Source: Myxococcales bacterium
GTDB taxonomy: Bacteria; Myxococcota_A; Polyangia; Polyangiales; Polyangiaceae
Direction of reading: 5' to 3'
DNA: 6,488 bases
Assembly: GCA_023248785.1 (NCBI GenBank)
Contig: JAHFDX010000225.1
Span: 1 to 6,488 of the forward strand
Each line of letters starts with the position of its first letter. Positions within the stretch are counted from its first letter, which is position 1. Below, in pieces: positions 1-5,008 of this stretch. The notes beneath the pieces are model-generated. The model did no database searches and had not been told where the DNA came from. It saw only the letters and a program-made list of their open reading frames with translations. The position numbers and the translations under genes are program-made.

Positions 1-451
1 CTTCGGTGAGGGTGGTTGCATCGGCAATCGCAAACGGCACGCTGAGAATGCGCGCAAGCGTTTGGGCAAGGAGCGTTTTTCCGCTACCTGTCGGGCCAAG
101 CAGCAAGATGTTCGATTTCGCGAGCTCAACGTCTTCGGCGGCGACACGCGAATCTACCCGCTTGTAGTGATTGTGCACCGCCACCGCGAGAATCTTCTTC
201 GCGCGATCTTGACCGATCACATAGTCGTCGAGGATGGACTTGATTTCACTTGGCTTCGGGATGGGCTTTCCACCCGGCGGCGGCTCATCCTTCTCGACTT
301 CCTCTGCGATGATGTCGTTGCAAAGGCCAATGCACTCGTCGCAAATATAGACCGTCGGGCCCGCGATGAGCTTCTTCACTTCCTTCTGCGATTTCCCGCA
401 GAAGGAGCAACTAAGGTTGCCGTTTTGTTGATCGTCTCGCTTGCGTTCCAC
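1..451 (-). CDS. clpX: ClpX, ATP-dependent unfoldase of the ClpXP protease (N-terminal 150 residues, cut by window edge)
   Basis: ClpX is a AAA+ hexamer in the cytoplasm that recognises tagged proteins, unfolds them with ATP and threads them into ClpP. The visible part carries the N-terminal zinc-binding domain, with cysteines at residues 15, 18, 37 and 40 (CSFC and CDEC). A proline-rich linker follows (57-67), then the start of the AAA+ domain with DDYVIGQDRAKK at 75-86 and a complete Walker A, GPTGSGKT, at 119-126. The rest lies beyond base 1. The start is GTG at 451: an in-frame TGA lies ten codons upstream with no other start codon in between, and the zinc domain begins 14 residues later. 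The ribosome site is weak (GAGAGAAAA about 4 bases upstream). The gene lies 106 bases downstream of clpP on the same strand, matching the usual tig-clpP-clpX order. Identification is secure; only the C-terminus is unseen. Confidence 0.98.
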   Translation of the reverse strand, partial: MERKRDDQQNGNLSCSFCGKSQKEVKKLIAGPTVYICDECIGLCNDIIAEEVEKDEPPPGGKPIPKPSEIKSILDDYVIGQDRAKKILAVAVHNHYKRVDSRVAAEDVELAKSNILLLGPTGSGKTLLAQTLARILSVPFAIADATTLTE

Positions 452-557
452 GACTTTTCTCTCGGACCGTACGCCTCAAAACATGCCCGCGCGATAATGT
501 ACGCTCAGACCAACTTTGAGCTTAAGACCTTCGCACCCGTTATTACAAGTCGCGAAC

Positions 558-1232
558 TCACTTCTTTCCTTCGGGTCCGTCGGACTTCTTCCGCGCGGGA
601 AGGACGTCGTCGATAATCCCGTATTCCTTGGCTTGGCCACCACCCATGTAAAAATCGCGATCGATGTCCTTTAGCACCTGTTCGCGAGGCCTTGCGGTTG
701 CCGACGCCAAGATGTCTGTGAGCACATCCTTCAAGTGGCGAATTTCGCGTGCTTGAATCTCGATGTCGGTCGCCTGACCACGTGCTCCGCCCATGGGTTG
801 GTGAATCATGATGCGCGCATTGGGAAGCGCAAGACGGCGTCCCTTCTCACCCGCGCCAAGCAACACGGCCGCCATGGACGCGGCAAGGCCGAGACACGTG
901 GTTGAGACCTTGGGCCTTACGTATTGCATCGTGTCGTAAATCGCGAGGCCGCTGTACACCACGCCGCCGGGGCTGTTGATGTAAAGCATGATTTCTTTAT
1001 CGGGGTCCTCGCTCTCCAAGAACAGGAACTGAGCAATGATGATGTTCGCAACGTCGTCGTTGATTTCGGTCCCCAAAAAAACGATTCGGTCTTTGAGCAG
1101 GCGGCTGAAAATGTCCCAGCTGCGCTCTCCACGGTGAGTTGTTTCGACGACCGTCGGATAGGGGATAAAATCTCGAGCGCGTTCAAGAAATGTAACTGCC
1201 TGGGTACGATTTTCAGGCCGCTTGGTGAACAT
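558..1232 (-). CDS. clpP: ClpP, ATP-dependent Clp protease proteolytic subunit (serine peptidase S14)
   Basis: ClpP forms the barrel-shaped tetradecameric peptidase that degrades proteins fed to it by ClpX (and ClpA/C where present). All three catalytic residues are recognisable: Ser119 in GLAASMAA (115-122), His144 in MIHQPMGGARG (142-152) and Asp193 in DRDFYM (191-196). Other family blocks are RGERSWDIFSRLLKDRI (34-50), INSPGG (85-90) and the C-terminal EYGIIDDVL (203-211). The protein has 224 residues, slightly longer than E. coli ClpP (207). Most of the excess is at the N-terminus: by alignment to the mature E. coli start (ALVPMVIEQT), about 22 residues would be a propeptide. The ATG at 1232 has an AGCGAGG-like ribosome site about 6 bases upstream, and no alternative start codon occurs before residue 83. 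The gene lies 62 bases after tig, likely in one operon with it and clpX. Confidence 0.98.
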   Translation of the reverse strand: MFTKRPENRTQAVTFLERARDFIPYPTVVETTHRGERSWDIFSRLLKDRIVFLGTEINDDVANIIIAQFLFLESEDPDKEIMLYINSPGGVVYSGLAIYDTMQYVRPKVSTTCLGLAASMAAVLLGAGEKGRRLALPNARIMIHQPMGGARGQATDIEIQAREIRHLKDVLTDILASATARPREQVLKDIDRDFYMGGGQAKEYGIIDDVLPARKKSDGPEGKK

Positions 1233-1294
1233 GCAGTGCCTCGCTCTGGGAAAGCGGGCCTATTGACCCGCGGGTTCGTTGGCTTGTCGTCTCT

Positions 1295-2602
1295 TTAGCC
1301 TTTGGGGGCTTCTGGCGCAGTTTGCGCCTCATCCTTGATGATCGACTTACTCTCGATGAAATCCAAGATCTTGTCCTCGAGAATCATTCCTATGAGGATG
1401 TTTCTGCGCTGAGCGTCACGATACTCAACCCGTAGCTTCGCGATATTCTTCCCCGTCTCCTCGGCGAGTTCCTTGAGGCCGCTTTCGATATCCTCGTCGT
1501 TCACCTTGAATTCGTTCTTCTTTGCAATCGCAGCCATAAGCAGACCTGCGCGCACCTTGCGCTCGGAATCGATGAGCGCGCTGTTTTGAATCTCCTTGAC
1601 CTGATCTTCACTAAAACGCGCACCTGATCGTTGCGCCTGATTCGCGAACTCTTGCAGCATCAAGTTCGCCTGCTGCACGACGAGACTGTGGGGGACTTCG
1701 ATCGGGTTCTGCTCGTTCAGCTTCGTAACGATCTGTTCGGCGAGTGCAACCTCGGCTTGTTCCTTGTGCGACTTCTCGAGTTTGCTGCGAATGTCGTCGC
1801 GAAGCTCCGCAAGAGTCTGCAGCGAGCTTGCAGATTTCGCGAACTCGTCGTTCAACTCAGGAAGGAGCTTCTCCTTAACCTCCTTGAGATCGACGGAGAG
1901 CTTTCCCGCTTTGCCACGCAACTCAGCTTGGGGATGCGTGTCAGGGAACGTGACGGTTACGTCGACGTGATCGCCAACGTTCTTTCCGTCGAGCGCCGCC
2001 CCCACTTCGGGGAGCACTTGCGTCGACCCGAGCTCGAGCTGAATGCCCGCAGCGGTCGTCGGCTCTCCCGACTCGCCCTCAACGGAAACCGAAAAATCAA
2101 TGGTCACGACGTCGCCTTTTTTCGCCGGACGCGCACTCTGCGGAGCCACAAGCGTCGACTTGCGATCGCGAAGTTGCTGAATCTGCGCGTCAATCGCTTG
2201 ATCGTTCAACTCGCGCACGGGCCTTGAAAGCTCAAAGCCTTCGTACTTCACCGACTCGATCTCGGGTTGCACTTCAAAGCGAGCCTTGTACGAGAACTCG
2301 GCATTGAGCTCGAGCTTGTCCGGCTCGACGCTCGGCTCGTTAATCGGCTGCACACTTTGCTCGGCAAGTGCCTTCGGCAGTGTGTTGTTGACGAGCAGAT
2401 TGACAACGTCATTGTGGATCTGCGGCGCGAACATTTTCTGCAGTACGCTTCGCGGAGCTTTGCCTGGGCGGAAACCTTTGATGTTCGCCTTCTTTTGCAA
2501 AGCGACATAAGCCTTCTCGACCTCCGCCTTTACCGTTTCCACGGGAACGGCGACCTGAAGCTCCATGACGACGGGCGAAATACGTTGAACGGTTACTTGC
2601 AT
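1295..2602 (-). CDS. tig: Trigger factor, ribosome-associated chaperone with peptidyl-prolyl isomerase domain
   Basis: Trigger factor docks beside the ribosome exit tunnel and shields nascent chains. The 435-residue length matches the family (E. coli 432). Domain order is as expected. The N-terminal ribosome-binding domain has the signature GFRPGKAP at residues 43-50. An FKBP-type isomerase domain spans about 150-245 (KKGDVVTIDFSVSVEG at 161-176, ELRGKAGKLSVDLKEVKEK at 227-245). A long helical C-terminal chaperone domain follows to about 420 and ends in a short Ala/Pro-rich tail. I place the start at ATG 2602 because MQVTVQRISP is the usual N-terminus. The frame stays open upstream to a TTG at 2698, but that extension would be translated through an intrinsic terminator and adds 32 residues foreign to the family. 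No Shine-Dalgarno is visible: the bases before the ATG are pyrimidine-rich (GCTCCTCCC). It is the first gene of the likely tig-clpP-clpX operon. Confidence 0.97.
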   Translation of the reverse strand: MQVTVQRISPVVMELQVAVPVETVKAEVEKAYVALQKKANIKGFRPGKAPRSVLQKMFAPQIHNDVVNLLVNNTLPKALAEQSVQPINEPSVEPDKLELNAEFSYKARFEVQPEIESVKYEGFELSRPVRELNDQAIDAQIQQLRDRKSTLVAPQSARPAKKGDVVTIDFSVSVEGESGEPTTAAGIQLELGSTQVLPEVGAALDGKNVGDHVDVTVTFPDTHPQAELRGKAGKLSVDLKEVKEKLLPELNDEFAKSASSLQTLAELRDDIRSKLEKSHKEQAEVALAEQIVTKLNEQNPIEVPHSLVVQQANLMLQEFANQAQRSGARFSEDQVKEIQNSALIDSERKVRAGLLMAAIAKKNEFKVNDEDIESGLKELAEETGKNIAKLRVEYRDAQRRNILIGMILEDKILDFIESKSIIKDEAQTAPEAPKG

Positions 2603-2612
2603 GGGAGGAGCG

Positions 2613-2640
2613 AAGGTACTTTTGCGGCGCTTAGAGTCAA
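2613..2640 (-). promoter_or_regulatory. Candidate sigma70-type promoter for tig, giving a near-leaderless mRNA
   Basis: On the minus strand, TTGACT (2640-2635, five of six matches to TTGACA) is followed by 16 bases and then TACCTT (2618-2613, a poor -10 sharing only T, A and final T with TATAAT). The element sits between the terminator T-tract (ends 2650) and the tig ATG (2602), where a promoter is needed if the terminator is efficient. With normal spacing, transcription would start near 2606, leaving about four untranslated bases. The weak -10 keeps confidence low; read-through from upstream or a promoter inside the small-ORF block are alternatives. Confidence 0.35.
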
Positions 2641-2648
2641 GTTCGGAA

Positions 2649-2684
2649 GAAAAAACCCGCACCACCGAGGCGGGTGGCGCGGGT
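2649..2684 (-). terminator. Rho-independent terminator downstream of the small acidic protein gene, upstream of tig
   Basis: Read on the minus strand, ACCCGCGCCACC (2684-2673) and GGTGGTGCGGGT (2666-2655) form a 12-pair stem with a single internal G-T wobble and a six-base loop. The last T of the stem begins an uninterrupted run of six Ts (2655-2650). On the plus strand the wobble becomes an A-C mismatch and there is no T-run after the stem, so the element is oriented to stop minus-strand transcription. It lies about 50 bases after the stop codon of the small acidic protein gene and isolates that gene from tig. Confidence 0.9.
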
Positions 2685-2735
2685 AAAGTGCCGGGCAAGC
2701 AAAGCGCTAAAGAACATCCAAACGTCTACTGTCCA

Positions 2736-2921
2736 CTAATAGTCATCGTCGTCGTCCTGATCCGGGTCGTATTCGTCGACGGTGTCGTCAAAGAGGAGAT
2801 CGCTCTGACCCATCATGGTTTCTTGCATAAGATCTTCGAGCGAGAAGCCGACCTTGTTTTGGGGCCGCAGTTCCTCGCGCTCAAATTCCTCGATACTCCG
2901 GTAGCTCTTCGGAATCGCCAT
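2736..2921 (-). CDS. Small, strongly acidic hypothetical protein (61 residues; 64 if the upstream ATG is used)
   Basis: I do not recognise a characterised family. In 64-residue numbering, the N-terminal half (AIPKSYRSIEEFEREELRP, residues 5-23) looks like an amphipathic, charged helix. FSLEDLMQETMM (29-40) could be a second helix, and the tail from residue 44 is dominated by acidic residues (11 Asp and 1 Glu among the last 21, ending DDDDDY). No signal peptide, membrane segment or cysteine is present, so it is probably cytosolic. A GGAGGGA ribosome site lies at 2937-2931: it is too close to the ATG at 2930 but 9-11 bases from the ATG at 2921, so I prefer 2921 (start MAIPKSYRS). A strong intrinsic terminator follows the gene. 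The good ribosome site, terminator and non-random protein make it a believable gene. Acidic tails occur in nucleic-acid mimics and chaperone clients, but no function can be assigned. Confidence 0.75.
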   Translation of the reverse strand: MAIPKSYRSIEEFEREELRPQNKVGFSLEDLMQETMMGQSDLLFDDTVDEYDPDQDDDDDY

Positions 2922-3010
2922 CGTCCGCATTCCCTCCGTTCACGCACCCTGGGTTTGTGGCTGCGTCGACTGCACGCGCCTCTTTTTCGATTTCTTGCTG
3001 CTTCGTCCCC

Positions 3011-3214
3011 TCACCGCAGTCGCTGAGCCCGCCACTTGCGCAGGTCAATGACCCCCGCCGATTCAAACGTTGTTGTCCGAATCTTCCAAAACGACTCCCG
3101 AAGGATGCGGTCGATCGAACTCTCGTCTTGCTCGTACCACCACGCCGTGCGACCAATCGGTTGGCTTCGCATCGACCATCCCTTTCCTTCAAGAGTTATG
3201 ATGCAGGCGCTCAT
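3011..3214 (-). CDS. Possible small tryptophan-rich hypothetical protein (67 residues)
   Basis: This is an open frame from ATG 3214 to TGA 3011, with no recognised family. The product has five tryptophans (residues 13, 25, 26, 43, 61), a net positive charge and a basic end (LRKWRAQRLR). The segment TAWWYEQDESSIDRILRES (23-41) reads like a folded protein, and about 60% of third codon positions are G or C, similar to a coding frame here. A GGAAG lies 9 bases before the ATG and could serve as a weak ribosome site. An internal ATG (residue 15) would give a 53-residue version beginning MRSQPIGRTAWWYEQ. It lies 80-90 bases upstream of the small acidic gene on the same strand with no terminator seen between them, so the two may share a transcript. 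Another open frame (2881-3192, same strand) covers the same bases but is low in complexity and runs into the acidic gene. Confidence 0.45.
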   Translation of the reverse strand: MSACIITLEGKGWSMRSQPIGRTAWWYEQDESSIDRILRESFWKIRTTTFESAGVIDLRKWRAQRLR

Positions 3215-3319
3215 GTCCTACATCTTCCGACAACGTACTACGTGACTTGCGCTGAGCGAAAAAAAGTGCATCGAAATGATCTCGCCGACCTTCAGCGAAG
3301 GTAAGAAGTTGAAGTTCGG
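3215..3319. other. Divergent intergenic region between the minus-strand small ORF and parA
   Basis: These 105 bases must contain the start signals for plus-strand parAB and possibly for the minus-strand small genes. Visible elements are a run of seven A at 3259-3265 and a small perfect hairpin (CCTTC, loop AGC, GAAGG; 3289-3301) directly before the parA ribosome-site region. I found no convincing -35/-10 pair on either strand and no parS-like palindrome. Confidence 0.5.
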
Positions 3320-4102
3320 ATGAGCAAAGCGAGCCGAATTGTTGCCGTCGTGAATCAAAAAGGTGGCGTCGGCAAGACGACGACGGCGGTGAATCTCGCC
3401 GCGAGTCTTGCCGCTGCAGAACGTCGCACGCTGCTCATCGATATGGATCCGCAGGGCAACGCGAGCAGCGGCGTGGGGGTGCATCCAAAGGGCGTGCATA
3501 AAAGCGTGTACGACGCCCTCATCGGCAGGGCTTCACTCGGGGAAGTTGCAAGCCCAACCGCGGTGCGCAATCTCTTTGTGGTTCCTTCCACGCAAGACTT
3601 GGTTGCTGCCGAGCTCGAGCTTGTCGATGAAGCGGATCGCGCGGTGCGCTTGCGCGATGCGATCACGAAGGTGCAAGAGGATACGTCGTACGATTATATT
3701 TTGATCGACTGTCCGCCCTCGCTTGGGCTGCTCACCGTCAATGCGCTGGTTGCGGCACAAGAGGTCATTGTTCCTTTGCAGTGCGAGTATTACGCGCTTG
3801 AGGGGCTCACGCATTTGATGGCCACGATCGACCGTGTGCGCGCGGGCCTCAATCCGTCCCTCGGCGTCAAAGGGATCGTGCTGACGATGTTCGATCCTCG
3901 CAACAACCTTGCTCATCAGGTCGCGAACGAAGTGAAGAACCACTTTCATGTATTCGAGTCGGTCATCCCGCGCAACGTGAGGCTTTCAGAAGCCCCGTCG
4001 CACGGAAAGCCCGCGCTTCTTTACGACGTATCTTCGAAAGGTGCGCAAGGATACCTATCGCTTGCGCGTGAAATCCTCGGCGGCGACGCAGCGACATCAT
4101 GA
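3320..4102 (+). CDS. parA: ParA (Soj-type) chromosome partitioning ATPase
   Basis: ParA dimers bind the nucleoid non-specifically when loaded with ATP. ParB-parS complexes trigger hydrolysis, producing the gradient that moves the origin region. The 260-residue protein has a deviant Walker A, KGGVGKTT, at 14-21 (signature Lys14, catalytic Lys19). A Walker A' block LLIDMDPQGNAS lies at 38-49 and a Walker B block ILIDCPPSLG at 127-136. The conserved PRNVRLSEAPSHGKP at 217-231 contains arginines of the DNA-contacting surface. There is no N-terminal helix-turn-helix extension, which is typical of the short chromosomal type rather than plasmid P1/F types. Start ATG 3320 is placed four residues before SRIVAVVNQKGG, as in relatives; the ribosome site is weak (GAAG about 5 bases upstream). 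It overlaps parB by ATGA, implying translational coupling. Confidence 0.97.
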   Translation: MSKASRIVAVVNQKGGVGKTTTAVNLAASLAAAERRTLLIDMDPQGNASSGVGVHPKGVHKSVYDALIGRASLGEVASPTAVRNLFVVPSTQDLVAAELELVDEADRAVRLRDAITKVQEDTSYDYILIDCPPSLGLLTVNALVAAQEVIVPLQCEYYALEGLTHLMATIDRVRAGLNPSLGVKGIVLTMFDPRNNLAHQVANEVKNHFHVFESVIPRNVRLSEAPSHGKPALLYDVSSKGAQGYLSLAREILGGDAATS

Positions 4103-4986
4103 CCATTCATTCCGATCCGTCTATGAAACGACGTGCGCTCGGCCGAGGGCTCGATGCGCTCCTTCCATCGAGCACCCCGCCGCCGTCGTATGGCGACAAG
4201 AATGTCTTTTCATGTGCGCTCGACAAAATCGAGCCGCAAAGAGGGCAACCCCGACAGCACTTTAACGCGGTAAAGCTCGACGAACTCGCCCAATCGATTC
4301 GCGAACACGGATTGCTCGAACCGCTCGTCGTTCGTCGCGTTCGCGGAGGAGATTCGTTCGAGCTCATCGCGGGTGAACGACGTTGGCGCGCGCTACAACG
4401 CGCGGGCATCTTGGAAGCGCTCGTCGTGGTCAAAGACGTCTCGTCCGAAGACGCATTTGAACTCGCTCTCATTGAAAATGTTCAGCGTGAAGACCTAAGC
4501 CCCATTGAGCTCGCTGAAGCACTCGAACGACTATTGAAGGAACACGCGTACACGCAGGAGCGACTTGCGGAGCGACTTGGCAAAGATCGCACCACGATTA
4601 CAAATACGCTTCGCCTTCTCAAGCTTCCGGCAGCCATTCGAAGCAAGGTCGTTTCCGGAGAACTCACCGAAGGACATGCGCGCGCGCTTCTCGGTCTGAA
4701 AGACGCTTCGAAGCTCGATAAAGTCGCCGAACAGGTGTTGCGTGGCAAACTAAACGTGCGTGCGACCGAACAACTCGTGCGAAATGCGAACAAGGGCCGC
4801 GCGAGTGCTGCAACAACGAGCGCTGCAGGCGGAGAGAAGTCCACAAGCGTGCGCGACCTGGAAACGAGATTAACGCGTGCGCTCGGAATGAAGGTCGAGG
4901 TGCGCGACCGAGGCAATCGAGGCGAGGTTGCCATCCCGTATGCGAACTTGGACCAGCTGGATCGAATCTTGGAGAAACTCTTGTAG
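4099..4986 (+). CDS. parB: ParB (Spo0J-type) CTPase and centromere-binding clamp
   Basis: ParB loads at parS sites, closes as a CTP-dependent sliding clamp and stimulates ParA. The 295-residue protein shows the family layout. An N-terminal ParA-activating peptide RRALGRGLDALLP lies at 11-23. The ParB/sulfiredoxin-fold CTPase domain has box I GLLEPLVVRR (71-80), box II GERRWRA (92-98) and box III ENVQREDLSPIE (126-137). The helix-turn-helix region is at about 151-177 (YTQERLAERLGKDRTTITNT at 151-170), followed by a Ser/Ala-rich linker around 233-250 and a C-terminal dimerisation segment (251-295). The start at 4099 overlaps the parA stop as ATGA. A second ATG at 4123 (residue 9, MKRRALGRGL) matches the usual family N-terminus but has no ribosome site; coupling favours 4099. 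No terminator is seen before the following gene. Confidence 0.97.
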   Translation: MTIHSDPSMKRRALGRGLDALLPSSTPPPSYGDKNVFSCALDKIEPQRGQPRQHFNAVKLDELAQSIREHGLLEPLVVRRVRGGDSFELIAGERRWRALQRAGILEALVVVKDVSSEDAFELALIENVQREDLSPIELAEALERLLKEHAYTQERLAERLGKDRTTITNTLRLLKLPAAIRSKVVSGELTEGHARALLGLKDASKLDKVAEQVLRGKLNVRATEQLVRNANKGRASAATTSAAGGEKSTSVRDLETRLTRALGMKVEVRDRGNRGEVAIPYANLDQLDRILEKLL

Positions 4987-4996
4987 GAACAGTCAC

Positions 4997-5003
4997 AGGG
5001 GAG
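4997..5003 (+). promoter_or_regulatory. Strong ribosome binding site that fixes the phosphoesterase start
   Basis: AGGGGAG lies five bases before ATG 5009. It is the strongest plus-strand Shine-Dalgarno match I noticed in the window. It shows that translation begins at the lipoprotein signal peptide rather than at the earlier in-frame ATG at 4928, which lies inside parB and would mask the signal peptide. Confidence 0.85.
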
Positions 5004-5008
5004 ACACC

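Noticed and set aside
62..616. Long open plus-strand frame of 184 codons opposite clpX and the clpX-clpP gap
   Set aside because: It lies antisense to unmistakable ClpX and part of ClpP, and its translation is arginine/leucine-rich with no family resemblance.
890..905. CACGTG core in clpP as a possible parS
   Set aside because: The flanks (GACACGTGGT) do not form the TGTTTCACGTGAAACA palindrome.
1233..1294. GC-rich hairpin between tig and clpP (GCGGG ... CCCGC, then TTT)
   Set aside because: A five-pair stem with an eight-base loop and only three Ts is too weak to call a terminator; tig and clpP are more likely co-transcribed.
1631..2227. Long open plus-strand frame of 198 codons opposite tig
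   Set aside because: Antisense to the trigger factor coding sequence; its openness follows from the codon bias of the real gene.
2603..2698. 32-codon upstream extension of trigger factor from a TTG
   Set aside because: It would be translated through the intrinsic terminator at 2649-2684, has no homology to trigger factor N-termini, and ATG 2602 gives the normal family start.
2881..3192. 103-codon minus-strand frame overlapping both small genes
   Set aside because: Low-complexity Gly/Arg/Glu content, overlaps the start of the better supported acidic gene, and has no clear ribosome site.
2609..3319. Shared words AGCGAAGGTA and AAGTTCGG near both tig (2609-2618, 2639-2646) and parA (3294-3303, 3312-3319)
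   Set aside because: A ten-base repeat is expected many times by chance in 6.5 kb. The spacing differs (20 vs 8 bases) and the orientation relative to the genes is opposite, so it does not support a common operator.
4928..5008. 27-codon upstream extension of the phosphoesterase
   Set aside because: It lies inside parB, lacks a ribosome site and would bury the lipoprotein signal; ATG 5009 has a strong ribosome site.
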